Part shown: in pieces, positions 7,917-16,899 of the stretch
How positions within the stretch are numbered: the stretch's first letter is position 1
How the letters are laid out: each line of letters begins with the position of its first letter
From: Caldilineaceae bacterium SB0662_bin_25
GTDB lineage: Bacteria; Chloroflexota; Anaerolineae; Caldilineales; Caldilineaceae
NCBI GenBank assembly: GCA_009840225.1
Contig: VXOE01000030.1
Location: 1 to 32,794, forward strand
Direction of reading: 5' to 3'
DNA: 32,794 bases
Translations under genes and position numbers: made by a program
Notes under the pieces: model-generated
The model's database searches: none
What the model was told of the DNA's origin: nothing
The model's input: only the letters and a program-made list of their open reading frames with translations

Positions 7917-8723
7917 ATGACGGAGCCCCCAATGCCGGTCCTCGACCTCATTGCCTGGCTTCTACTCGTCCTCTGGGCCTCACTTCTGACCGGCGGCCTG
8001 CTCCTTCTCAGGTCCCGACCGCACAGGCGTCGCCTCCCCGCCTGGATGCAGGCTGCCTCTGGGTTGACTTTGCTTCTGCTGGCTTGGTACGGCTTCCTGC
8101 TCGCCCGCCCCGGCACCGAAACCGCCCGCTACGCCTTCGGCATCGCCGCTGCAACAACGCTTATCCTTGTTGGCGGCCATCTTGCAGCAGGCGCGCTCGC
8201 GCCCAGACGGACATGGTTCGGCATCTCCGCCACTGCTATCGGCTACCTCATCATCGTCGCCGCCATCACGCAATATGGCCCGGACCTCCAAGGTGTTCGC
8301 TTACTTGCGCTGGGTCTGAGTCTGCTCGTCGCCGCGCTCGCCGGCCTCGCATTTCTGCTGCGGACGAGCCATCGCCACCCGCTCCAGACGGCGGCAGCCG
8401 CAGCCTACACGCTTCTTCTGCTCTTCGCCGCCGTCGGCCTTGCCTTCGGGCTGGCCCTTACCGCCCCGCGCTTCGGCGTCCTGCCAGCGGGGTTGCTTCT
8501 TCTCGTCTTCAGCGACCTGGTCCGCCTCCTCGAACTGGCTGCCAGCCCGTCCTTCTTCCCGTACGTCAGGCCATCCCACGCAGGCCCCAGCAGCCGGCTC
8601 CTCCCACCTCTGGGCAGCGCAGCCCGCCTGATTCGCCCGCCCGCGCAGGCCCTCATCGTCGCCTCGATCTGGTCCGCGCTTCAGAATCCAGCCGGCTCCC
8701 AGCTCTCCCTCTTCCTCTCCTGA
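7917..8723 (+). CDS. polytopic membrane protein, possibly YhhN-like
   Basis: The protein is 268 residues long with about seven or eight hydrophobic segments: roughly residues 8-27, 43-61, 71-92, 100-118, 126-145, 155-178 and 183-203. The last 60 residues are more polar. ATG 7917 has AAGGTGG almost directly upstream; a second ATG at 7932 is possible. The segment LLLLVFSDLVRLLELA near the end recalls the Ser-Asp region of YhhN/lysoplasmalogenase proteins, but the rest is too divergent to assign it. A long overlapping Arg/Pro-rich frame on the same strand is a composition shadow. Confidence 0.65.
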   Translation: MTEPPMPVLDLIAWLLLVLWASLLTGGLLLLRSRPHRRRLPAWMQAASGLTLLLLAWYGFLLARPGTETARYAFGIAAATTLILVGGHLAAGALAPRRTWFGISATAIGYLIIVAAITQYGPDLQGVRLLALGLSLLVAALAGLAFLLRTSHRHPLQTAAAAAYTLLLLFAAVGLAFGLALTAPRFGVLPAGLLLLVFSDLVRLLELAASPSFFPYVRPSHAGPSSRLLPPLGSAARLIRPPAQALIVASIWSALQNPAGSQLSLFLS

Positions 8724-8903
8724 CCCGTACTCGCCCCACGAACCAATCCCTCCACTCGGCCCCAGCGAGGTCTGTGTAGCGACCCGCCCCCTGCTTCAAC
8801 CCACCGGACCGCCCCTCATCCAGAAAATCCCTATCAATCCTGCAAATCCTGATTCAGATAACCACCACCCAAAGTTCTGAAACACATTTTTTCCCGCCGT
8901 CTG

Positions 8904-8932
8904 TTTATCTTTTCCTTACTCTTCGCTATAAT
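8904..8932 (+). promoter_or_regulatory. probable promoter of the acetyl-CoA synthetase-like gene
   Basis: A perfect -10 hexamer TATAAT is at 8927-8932. The best -35 at 17-nt spacing is TTTATC (8904-8909), which is weak. The promoter lies at the end of a 263-bp gap that otherwise holds only a short imperfect direct repeat, AATCCTG twice near 8836-8850. A start near 8939 gives a leader of about 48 nt to ATG 8987. Confidence 0.5.
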
Positions 8933-8986
8933 GGTGCCGGTGCCTTGGTACGCCCGGGTCAAGCCATCACCAATTCGAGACAGATC

Positions 8987-10960
8987 ATGTCCACCATCCA
9001 CTTCCCTTTCGGCCAGGACATCGCCTGGCAGCCGAATCCCGACTGGATCGCACGAAGCAACCTGCAACAGTTTATGGACCGGCACGGCATATCTTCCTAT
9101 GACGAACTGCTGACCCGCTCGGTCGAAGATATCAGCTGGTTCTGGGATGCAGTGATGGAGGACCTCGATATCCGCTTCGCCCATCCCTACTCGCAGATCG
9201 TCGATCTGTCCGACGGCGCACCTTTCGCCCGCTGGTGCGTCGGCGGCAAGATGAACATAGTCCACAACTGCCTCGACAAGTGGCAGGAAACTGAGTCCGC
9301 GTCTGAAACCGCTCTCGTCTGGGAAGGGGAAGAAGGGCAGAACGTTTCTCTTACATACGCCCAGTTACACCAGGAAGTCTGTCGCTGCGCCAATGCCCTG
9401 CGCAGCCTCGGTATCGGTAACGGCGATGCCGTCGGCCTTTACATGCCGATGATCCCTGAGCTGGCTGTCGCCTTTCTGGCGGTTATCAAAATCGGCGGCA
9501 TCGTCCTGCCGCTCTTCAGCGGGTACGGCCCGTCAGCAATCAGCAATCGTCTCAATGATGGCGACGCCAAAGCTGTCTTCTCCGCCGACGGATTCCAGCG
9601 CCGCGGGCGGGCCGTGACAATGAAGACGACCTTGGACAGGGCCCTGGCCGGTGTCCCCAGCGTCCGCCATGTGATCGTCTGCAAGCGGCTCCCCGCCTCG
9701 TCCCCTGCCGCACAGATCCCCTGGCATGAGCAACGCGACCACTGGTGGCATGAGCTCGTTCCCCCTCAGGCGCCCGATGCCGAGACCACTCTGACCGGCG
9801 CCGAGGACCCGCTGATGATCATCTACACCAGCGGCACAACCGGGCCGCCCAAGGGTGCCGTCCATACCCATTGCGGCTTTCCTGTCAAGGCCGCCCAGGA
9901 CATGCGCCACGCCATGGACGTCAAACCCGGCGACCGCGTCTACTGGATGACCGATATGGGCTGGATGATGGGGCCCTGGCTCGTCCTCGCCAGCCTGCTC
10001 AACCGCGCAACCATGTTCTTCTACGACGGCGCCCCCGACTACCCATCGGTCGACCGCGTCTGGCAACTCTGCGCCAGGCATCGCATCACCCTTCTGGGGC
10101 TCTCGCCAATGCTCGTGCGCACGCTTATGCCCCACGGAACCGGCCATGTGACCCGCCATGATCTCTCACGTCTGCGAGCAGTCGGGGCCACCGGTAGCCC
10201 CTGGGGTCCCTCTAGCTGGCGCTGGATATTCGAAAACGTGCTCGAAAGCCGCAAGCCGATCTTCAACTACACCGGCGGCACCGAAATCAGCGGTGGCATC
10301 CTCGCCGGTAGCCTGTTCAAACCCCTCAAACCCGCCGCTTTCGGTGGACCGATTCCCGGTATGGACGCCGATGTCGTTGACGAGTCCGGCAACCCGGTGC
10401 GCGGCGAAGTGGGAGACCTGATCGTCCGTCAGCCCTGGATCGGAATGACGCGCGGCTTCTGGGGCGCCAACGAGCGCTATCTGGATACCTACTGGAGCCG
10501 TTTCGATGGCACATGGGTCCACGGCGATTTTTGCGCCATCGACGAGGACGACATGTGGTTCATTCTCGGGCGCAGCGACGACACCATTAATATCGCCGGC
10601 AAGCGCCTCGGGCCGGCCGAAGTCGAAACCCTCGTCAACGCCCATCCCGACGTCACCGAATCCGCAGCCGTGGCCGTGCCACACCCCCTTAAGGACAACG
10701 ACGTTGTCGTGTTCGCCGTCCTCAAACCGGGCATCGACGCCAGCGAACCCCTCCGCACCGCCCTGCAAGAGCGCATCACGACCGAATTGGGTCGCCCGCT
10801 CAGACCCAAAGAGGTCAGGTTCTGTACCGCGCTCCCCAAAACACGCAATGCCAAAGTGATGCACCGTCTTATCCGCGCCTCCTACCTGGGCGAAGACCCG
10901 GGCGACATCAGCGCCCTCGAAGACCCCGCCACCCTGCAGGCGATCCAGCAGTCGGCATGA
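8987..10960 (+). CDS. acetyl-CoA synthetase-family AMP-forming acyl-CoA ligase
   Basis: The protein is 657 residues long from ATG 8987, about the usual length for Acs. It is expected to activate acetate or a short acyl acid with ATP and CoA through an acyl-adenylate. The AMP-binding P-loop TSGTTGPPKG is at about 281-290. WMTDMGWMMGPW and YTGGTEISGG (the A5-type motif) follow, and the hinge region is GRSDDTINIAGKRLGP. The C-terminal catalytic lysine motif is PKTRNAK with Lys623; the common Acs form is PKTRSGK, so the serine and glycine before the lysine are replaced. That lysine is the usual target of regulatory acetylation, and a sirtuin is encoded about 11 kb away. A TTG at 8945 could extend the N-terminus by 14 residues. 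The stop overlaps the next start as ATGA. Confidence 0.9.
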   Translation: MSTIHFPFGQDIAWQPNPDWIARSNLQQFMDRHGISSYDELLTRSVEDISWFWDAVMEDLDIRFAHPYSQIVDLSDGAPFARWCVGGKMNIVHNCLDKWQETESASETALVWEGEEGQNVSLTYAQLHQEVCRCANALRSLGIGNGDAVGLYMPMIPELAVAFLAVIKIGGIVLPLFSGYGPSAISNRLNDGDAKAVFSADGFQRRGRAVTMKTTLDRALAGVPSVRHVIVCKRLPASSPAAQIPWHEQRDHWWHELVPPQAPDAETTLTGAEDPLMIIYTSGTTGPPKGAVHTHCGFPVKAAQDMRHAMDVKPGDRVYWMTDMGWMMGPWLVLASLLNRATMFFYDGAPDYPSVDRVWQLCARHRITLLGLSPMLVRTLMPHGTGHVTRHDLSRLRAVGATGSPWGPSSWRWIFENVLESRKPIFNYTGGTEISGGILAGSLFKPLKPAAFGGPIPGMDADVVDESGNPVRGEVGDLIVRQPWIGMTRGFWGANERYLDTYWSRFDGTWVHGDFCAIDEDDMWFILGRSDDTINIAGKRLGPAEVETLVNAHPDVTESAAVAVPHPLKDNDVVVFAVLKPGIDASEPLRTALQERITTELGRPLRPKEVRFCTALPKTRNAKVMHRLIRASYLGEDPGDISALEDPATLQAIQQSA

Positions 10961-12876
10961 ACCTCCTCTCCCTCGAAGACGTCTCCAAGCAGTTCTCCGA
11001 ACGGCTGCTGCTCGACACCGTCTCGCTCTCCATCAACGCCGGTGAACGTATCGGCCTCATCGGCGTCAATGGCAGCGGCAAAACCACCCTCCTGCGTATG
11101 ATCGCCGGCCTGGAAGCGCCCGACAGCGGTCAGCTCACTGTCTGGGGCGGTGTGCGCGTCGAAATGGTCCAACAGGAGCCCCATCTGGACGAAGGCGCCA
11201 CAGTTCTTGAACAGCTCTTCCGCAGCAGCTCGCCCCAGATGCGCCTCCTGCGCGACTACGAAAGCGCCAGCCAGCGCCTTGAACACGAACCCGCCAACCA
11301 GGCCCTGCAACAGCGCCTGCTGGATCTCTCCGAAGAAATGGGGCGCACAGACGGCTGGGCCGCAGCCGCCAGTGCAAAATCAATCCTGACCAGGCTGGGA
11401 ATCAGCGACTTCGACGCCCGCGTCGAAACCCTCAGCGGCGGCCAGCGCAAACGCGTCGCCCTCGCCCGTGCTCTGATCGACCGCGCCGACCTCCTGGTCC
11501 TCGACGAACCCACCAACCATATCGACATCGAGACCATCGAATGGCTCGAAGCCTACCTGACCACCGCCCCCGGTGCCCTGCTGATGGTTACACACGACCG
11601 CCACTTCCTCGACCGCGTTGTCAGCCGCATCGTCGAGCTCGACCGCCGCCAGCTCGTCTCCTACATCGGCAACTACACCCGCTATCTGGAGCTCCGTCAA
11701 CAGCGCCACGAACGCCTCGCCCTCCAGGAACGCCAGCGCCAGAAGCTCCTCAAGCGAGAGCTCGAATGGATTCGCCGGACACCCATGGCCCGCGGCACCA
11801 AGCAGAAAGCCCGCCGGCAGCGCGTCGCCGAACTCCAGCGCATCCAATACGACTCCGACACCGATCGAGTCGTCATGGCCCTCGCTACCCGCCGCCTCGG
11901 CAAGTCCGTTCTCACGGCCACAGGCCTGACCAAATTCTACGACGGCTCGGCCGCTGTAAACCAGGTCGATTTTGCGCTCGAGCCTGGCGATCGCATCGGC
12001 CTCCTCGGCCCCAATGGCGCCGGCAAGAGCACCTTCCTCGACATGCTGGCCACTAAAGTCAAAGTCGACGCCGGGCAGATCAAGTGGGGTGAGACCGTGC
12101 GGCTCGGCTACTACGACCAGCAGACGCGCGACCTCAAAGACGCGCAGCGTCTGATCGAATTCATCGAGGAGGAAGCCCCCCTGATCCAGGCACGCGACGG
12201 CAGCCGCGTCGAGGCCGCTCAGATGATGGAGTGGTTCCTCTTTCCCCGCAAAATGCAGTGGGGCCGTATCGGCAGCCTCAGCGGCGGCGAGCGCCGCCGC
12301 CTCTACCTACTGCGCACCCTCGTCCACCAGCCCAACGTGCTTCTGCTCGACGAGCCAACCAACGACCTAGACGTGCAGACTCTGACCGTACTCGAGGAGT
12401 TTCTGGACGCTTTCACCGGTTGCCTGATCGTCGCCAGCCACGACCGTTACTTCCTCGACCGCACCGTCGACTTCATCATCCCCTTCGAAGACGGACGCCT
12501 CGGCAAACGCTACCCCGCACCCTACGCAACCTACCGCCGCCTGTACAGCCAGGACCGGCAAACGCGCCGCCTCGAACCTTCCCGCAATGCCCCGGTCCCC
12601 GTCCGGCCCACCGCCAATGGGCAGGCGGCCCCGCAGCCGCGTACTACCGCAGCGGACAAGAAACTCTCTTGGAAGGAAAGTCAGGAGTTGGCGCGTCTGG
12701 AAACGGAGATCGCCGCCTGGGAAGAGGAACAAACGCGGCTGCAACAGCAGATCAACGATAGCGGCAGCGACTATCAGGCCCTGCAAAGCCTCTCAGCAAA
12801 ACTAACCGCCGTCGAGTCGTCCCTCGAATCGGCCTTCGAGCGTTGGGCCGAACTGTCCGAGCGCCAGGAGGTCTGA
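10957..12876 (+). CDS. ABC-F family ATPase, Uup-like
   Basis: The protein is 639 residues long with two ABC domains and no membrane segments, so it belongs to the soluble ABC-F group that acts on ribosomes or nucleic acids. Domain 1 has Walker A GVNGSGKTT (36-44), signature LSGGQRKR (159-166) and Walker B LVLDEPTNH (Glu184). Domain 2 has Walker A GPNGAGKST (351-359), LSGGERRR (441-448) and LLLDEPTND. A linker rich in Arg, Gln and Glu (about 235-300) joins them. A C-terminal Glu/Gln-rich coiled coil (about 570-635) is typical of Uup, which binds DNA or branched structures and aids ribosome maturation. Its ATG overlaps the stop of the acyl-CoA ligase by 4 bp. It converges with the caspase-fusion gene, leaving 44 bp with no clear terminator. 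Confidence 0.88.
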   Translation: MNLLSLEDVSKQFSERLLLDTVSLSINAGERIGLIGVNGSGKTTLLRMIAGLEAPDSGQLTVWGGVRVEMVQQEPHLDEGATVLEQLFRSSSPQMRLLRDYESASQRLEHEPANQALQQRLLDLSEEMGRTDGWAAAASAKSILTRLGISDFDARVETLSGGQRKRVALARALIDRADLLVLDEPTNHIDIETIEWLEAYLTTAPGALLMVTHDRHFLDRVVSRIVELDRRQLVSYIGNYTRYLELRQQRHERLALQERQRQKLLKRELEWIRRTPMARGTKQKARRQRVAELQRIQYDSDTDRVVMALATRRLGKSVLTATGLTKFYDGSAAVNQVDFALEPGDRIGLLGPNGAGKSTFLDMLATKVKVDAGQIKWGETVRLGYYDQQTRDLKDAQRLIEFIEEEAPLIQARDGSRVEAAQMMEWFLFPRKMQWGRIGSLSGGERRRLYLLRTLVHQPNVLLLDEPTNDLDVQTLTVLEEFLDAFTGCLIVASHDRYFLDRTVDFIIPFEDGRLGKRYPAPYATYRRLYSQDRQTRRLEPSRNAPVPVRPTANGQAAPQPRTTAADKKLSWKESQELARLETEIAAWEEEQTRLQQQINDSGSDYQALQSLSAKLTAVESSLESAFERWAELSERQEV

Positions 12877-12920
12877 CGCCCGCCGCTGTACACCGGATTC
12901 TGAAAACCAGCTGCCGGCGC

Positions 12921-15900
12921 CTACTTGAACTCCCTGCGCAGCCCTTCGAGTGATTCTTTCGCGTAGAAATACTCGAAGTGATGGCAGCCGATCACATCCA
13001 CCTGCAGGTCCGGCCAATTGCCGCCCCGCACACCCCGCGCCGACGCCACCCCAACCAGCAGGTCATTCGGCCCCAGCACCTGGTCCAGCGCCTTGTCCAG
13101 TATACGCGTCATCTCCGTCTTGGAGAACAGCTTGCGCCAGTTAATCGGGCCGTCCATCTCGGTGTTTATGCCGATCTGAATGTAGTACCGCACGTCCACC
13201 TCATTGCGCGGGTCATTCAGCTTCTGATACAGCTCAGCGCTCGGCGCCAGGTCCTGTATGCCGGTGGTCAGCCGCGAAATTCCTATCACCAGGAGCTGGG
13301 CCAGCACTTCATAGTCCATCAACCCCGCCTGATTGAGTATGATCGTCGCCAGCCAGGGTATTAACCGGTGGGACTCGGCCAGCGCAGTCCCGGTGTTGTG
13401 CGCCCCCACCATGATCACACGCTCCACAAACTGGTGCCCGCTCTCCATCTCGACGCACACTCGGGCCACCTGTGTTCCCATGCTGTGACTGAAGATATCA
13501 AGCGGCGGACCGGTATCGGTGCCAAATCCAAGCCGGCGCAGCTGCGCTGTCATCAGCAGTCCGCTCTCTCGAATGCCCGTGTTGATCGTCTCATAGTCGA
13601 ACGTCAATGCCAGATCGTATTCATCCAGCTCCTTCAGGTGCGGCAGCGCCCTCTGGACCAGTTTCTCCGTGCTGCTGCCGAATCCATGAGTGATCAGCAG
13701 CGCCCGCCGCGCCTTGGACACATCCTGAGACGTTACCTTCGAATAGACCGGAGTCCCCCCCGACTCCATGCGGACCTGGCGCACCCCCAGGTCCGGCGGC
13801 AGCTTCTGATAGAACAGCTTGTAAAAAAGAACGCGCACGGCATGTTTCGCATCGCGGACCGGTACTTCCGCATCCTCCTCCCCCGGCGCCGGCTCTTTAC
13901 CCGCCGCCGCCGCCGCCGCCATCCGCCACTCATCCTGCAGATAGCCGAACAGCCGCCCGAACAACCCTCTCCCGCCCCTGCCTTGCCTGCCTTCAACCCC
14001 ATTCGCACCCCTGGCCTTCAACCTTGACCACCACCGGGTGCCGGCAGAACCCGACTTTTCCGCCGCCGCATCCGGGATAGGCAGATGCGTAATCTCCACC
14101 GCCATGCGCCTCCTGTCACCGTCTTCAGACAGGTTCTGCGCGTCAGTGGGGTGGCCGACCATATAGTAGTACTCACCGTCAAACGCAACCGCCGCAATCC
14201 CCGCGATTTCCGGATCATTCTCCACGCTCAATGCAATCCGCAGCGGCGACTCCGCGCTGATCGTCGAAAGCTGTTTCGCCGACGTGTCCAGAACCAGTAC
14301 TCCGGGCGAACCGCCGCCGGCACTGTGTGAGAATGAGAGCGGCTGAAAAAACGGCGCCGCCTCCGGACTGTTCAACCCCGGCGGCAACGAGATCGGATCC
14401 TCTGCATCCCAGGAGAACTGCTTCAGACTGCTCACAACCAGCAAGCCCCCCAGGCCCGCCGGCTTCTCCACCGTAATGTCCAGGTCCGTCCCCACATTGA
14501 TCCTGTTCTGCCCCTGCGGCAGAGCACACTCCTCCTGCTTTCGAAGCGCCGTTACCGCCACCTGCTTCGTGATCCAGCGATCATGTGTATCGTCCCGCTG
14601 CACCATCAGATTGCGCACGCGCGGGCCGTCGTAGCGAATGCCGTTCATCAGTTCAGCCAGTGGCCCAAAGGCCCGCGTCTCTTCCGTCCCGTTCGGCTCG
14701 TTCAGTTCCGGCAACTCCAGCACGTCAAAGGAGGTGGGAACCCGCGTAGCGAAGACTTTGAAAATCTCCGCCTCAGATTCGGCGCCCGGTTCCTTCACAG
14801 ACGGCTCGATATTGTTGACGAAGAACGCCTTGCCCGGCGCCACCAGCTGGTAGGGCGCCCGCTCCGGGTAAATGCGTCGGACGCCGAACCGCGCCGACAG
14901 AGAGAAAACCGTCACATAGAGATTCTCAGAGCTGTTGTTCCGAATTGTAATCCAGAGCTTGCGCCCCGGCGGCAGCACACCGTCCTGCCCCAGCGGCTCC
15001 CCGTCCCTCGGAAAAGTCAAGCTCGCTCGTGTGTAAGTCTGGACGTCAAAGCTCAGCGCCTCTTCCATCAGCGCCATCGGAGACGGATTCCGCAGCGTGC
15101 GCACATTATGAAAGGTCGCCAGATGATGCAGATACGCAGCTGTCTTGGCCGCCCCCGCCTGCGTACGCGGCGGCCTGTCCTCCACGATCTGGACGCCGCT
15201 GCCGTCCTGGATGACGTACGCGTCGTTCTCCACAGCCACGTGGAAACGGGTGAACCCATCCTGCGTGCTTCTTCCCACCGCGTGCAGAAACGGGGAAGAG
15301 GGCGCGGTCGTCAACTCCGCCAGCAGAAACGGGTCCGCGCTGGTCACCTCGTACATCAACCTCTGGTATCCGTACGCCGTCACCTTTACCCTGGCAGGCA
15401 GACTGAACTCGGTGTGGCGCACACCCTTGATCAGCGCGTATGACGAATCGACTCTGGTGTCGATCACCTCGCCGCGGCCAAGCCCCCGGCCCTCCAGCGC
15501 CTCGCTGCCTGCCGGAAAAAGCTCCACATGGCTGCCCGGCGTCAGACCCACCGCCGCGCCGCCGCCGATACGAATGATCACGTCATTCCCCGTATCACCC
15601 GCCTCTCTGGCGCTGATCACGTTCAGATAGGAGCCGGCATGCGGCGTCAGCTCTCCAAAGACCGCACGGTTGCCCGGGCCCTCCAACTGCGGCAGCTGCC
15701 TCGCATAGACGCTGTGGACCTGGGTCTGCACCGAGTCGTGCACCTCCCGCCAGGTCATCTGCGGATGCAGCTCCTGCAGTTTCTGCAACAGAAAGTGGCT
15801 CATCGCCCCGTACCAGGCGCCGTTGGTCGGCGAACGGTACTCGTGACTCATCTCCTCATCCCGGCAACCGGCCAGCAGTACGTGCTCGCTGCCCAGCTTC

Positions 15901-16499
15901 CCCGACCAGTGCCGGCTGGCAACCGTTCTTGCCCCCGACGCTTCCGGCAGGACCGTGCCCGCAGGCCGCGCCCGCCGGTCCGCCACGGTCCTCCGCACCG
16001 GCACTAACGCCCGCGTGCCCGAACCGGCATGGCAGCAGTCCAGCACCACGGTTACCTTCGCCCCTCTCTCCTCCGCCGCCGCGATCAGCGCCGCCAGCTC
16101 CTTGTCCAATATGTCGTAGACCGGTCTTCCCCTGTCATCCGTCGTACGGCTGTCGCTTGGCACCAGCGTCTCGTCGTACCCGTCCGGCTCGTTCGGGTCC
16201 GAAGAGATCGCCTGAGAGCCGTGCCCGCTGTAATGGAAAAACAACTGGTCGCCGGTCCTGGCCTGCTCAATCAGCCACCGCCAGCCGTCGATGATGTTCT
16301 GCCTGGAGGGGAGCTTCTCATCTGGTTCCGCCCCCGTCGAAGTCAGCAGCCGGATATTCTCGGTCGGCACGCCCAGCCGCTGCGTCAAGAATCCGTAAAT
16401 CGCCCTGGCATCATTGGCGCAACCGCCCAGATCGGAGATCACGCTGCTTCGGTAATGATTGATTCCGACCACCACAGCAAACAATCGCGGAGACAACAT
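12921..16499 (-). CDS. orthocaspase (C14) fused to an alpha/beta-hydrolase
   Basis: The protein is 1,192 residues long. ATG 16499 is chosen because AAGGA lies 6 nt upstream. Residues 1-260 are a caspase-like domain: LFAVVVGINHY, then the catalytic His in HYSGHGSQ (His93) and the catalytic Cys in LDCCHAGS (Cys156). A beta-rich middle (about 265-600) includes a segment (NNSSENLYVTVFSLSARFGV) resembling the DUF4384 domains that often follow bacterial caspases. From about 960 to the end is an alpha/beta-hydrolase: ALLITHGFGSS for the oxyanion loop, the nucleophile elbow SHSMG with Ser1006, and a likely catalytic His in GCHHFEYF (1173 or 1174). No signal peptide or membrane segment is seen, so it should be cytoplasmic. 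Orthocaspases usually cleave after Arg or Lys. The hydrolase may be a lipase or esterase (inference). Target and trigger are unknown. Confidence 0.87.
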   Translation of the reverse strand: MLSPRLFAVVVGINHYRSSVISDLGGCANDARAIYGFLTQRLGVPTENIRLLTSTGAEPDEKLPSRQNIIDGWRWLIEQARTGDQLFFHYSGHGSQAISSDPNEPDGYDETLVPSDSRTTDDRGRPVYDILDKELAALIAAAEERGAKVTVVLDCCHAGSGTRALVPVRRTVADRRARPAGTVLPEASGARTVASRHWSGKLGSEHVLLAGCRDEEMSHEYRSPTNGAWYGAMSHFLLQKLQELHPQMTWREVHDSVQTQVHSVYARQLPQLEGPGNRAVFGELTPHAGSYLNVISAREAGDTGNDVIIRIGGGAAVGLTPGSHVELFPAGSEALEGRGLGRGEVIDTRVDSSYALIKGVRHTEFSLPARVKVTAYGYQRLMYEVTSADPFLLAELTTAPSSPFLHAVGRSTQDGFTRFHVAVENDAYVIQDGSGVQIVEDRPPRTQAGAAKTAAYLHHLATFHNVRTLRNPSPMALMEEALSFDVQTYTRASLTFPRDGEPLGQDGVLPPGRKLWITIRNNSSENLYVTVFSLSARFGVRRIYPERAPYQLVAPGKAFFVNNIEPSVKEPGAESEAEIFKVFATRVPTSFDVLELPELNEPNGTEETRAFGPLAELMNGIRYDGPRVRNLMVQRDDTHDRWITKQVAVTALRKQEECALPQGQNRINVGTDLDITVEKPAGLGGLLVVSSLKQFSWDAEDPISLPPGLNSPEAAPFFQPLSFSHSAGGGSPGVLVLDTSAKQLSTISAESPLRIALSVENDPEIAGIAAVAFDGEYYYMVGHPTDAQNLSEDGDRRRMAVEITHLPIPDAAAEKSGSAGTRWWSRLKARGANGVEGRQGRGGRGLFGRLFGYLQDEWRMAAAAAAGKEPAPGEEDAEVPVRDAKHAVRVLFYKLFYQKLPPDLGVRQVRMESGGTPVYSKVTSQDVSKARRALLITHGFGSSTEKLVQRALPHLKELDEYDLALTFDYETINTGIRESGLLMTAQLRRLGFGTDTGPPLDIFSHSMGTQVARVCVEMESGHQFVERVIMVGAHNTGTALAESHRLIPWLATIILNQAGLMDYEVLAQLLVIGISRLTTGIQDLAPSAELYQKLNDPRNEVDVRYYIQIGINTEMDGPINWRKLFSKTEMTRILDKALDQVLGPNDLLVGVASARGVRGGNWPDLQVDVIGCHHFEYFYAKESLEGLRREFK

Positions 16500-16575
16500 T
16501 CGCAATCCTTAAAGACAAGTGAGACACGCTACGACTTCGCCAGAAGCGAGCGGACAGTCAATGGGAAATATTTCG

Positions 16576-16584
16576 ATCATAGCA
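16576..16584 (-). promoter_or_regulatory. extended -10 promoter candidate for the caspase-fusion gene
   Basis: On the minus strand the sequence TGCTATGAT combines a TGn extension with the -10 hexamer TATGAT. No good -35 lies 17 nt upstream, as expected for an extended -10 promoter. Transcription would start near 16569, leaving a leader of about 70 nt before ATG 16499. Confidence 0.4.
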
Positions 16585-16758
16585 CATTGGCAGCGCAATG
16601 AATAACCGAAATCTGCAGAAACCATTCTGTCCCTTCGTCTAGAGAACGGAGCAACTCTCACATCATATTTTTGATTTGGATCCTGGCGGCTTGCGCGGAC
16701 AGCGCGGAAATCTACCGCACCTGCAGATCTTCTGAAGGGCTCAGGAAGTGCTTTCTGT

Positions 16759-16803
16759 TTTCGGAGAGAGATGCTAGGAACGTCCGGTGGGAGAATACTC
16801 TTG
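16759..16803 (+). repeat. dispersed repeat, copy 1
   Basis: This stretch aligns, with a few short gaps, to 19816-19863 on the same strand. Shared blocks are TTTCG, a TGCT core, CGTCCGG, GAGAATA and CTCTTG in the same order and spacing. Both copies lie in non-coding gaps between minus-strand genes. I see no terminal inverted repeats or target duplications. Confidence 0.4.
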
Positions 16804-16899
16804 TGGCTGAACGAAGGCTACTGTCTCGATAGATTTCGTCTGAATCGCCCCAACTGGGCCTGCTGACACGAACATCGCAACGCTCCGCCAGGACTTTCT

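Larger units (their letters stand above)
16500..16899. other. intergenic region between the retropepsin and caspase genes
   Basis: This gap of about 400 bp holds the probable caspase-gene promoter near 16580 and one copy of a dispersed repeat at 16759-16803. A 63-codon minus-strand frame at 16712-16903 starts with a GTG overlapping the retropepsin stop. Its sequence covers the repeat and looks like translated non-coding DNA, so it is not called. No terminator with a T-run is visible. Confidence 0.55.

Noticed and set aside
7913-8779. Plus-strand open frame of 288 codons overlapping the membrane protein gene
   Set aside because: The product is almost entirely Arg, Pro, Ser and Ala. The overlapping frame at 7917 encodes a coherent multi-helix membrane protein.
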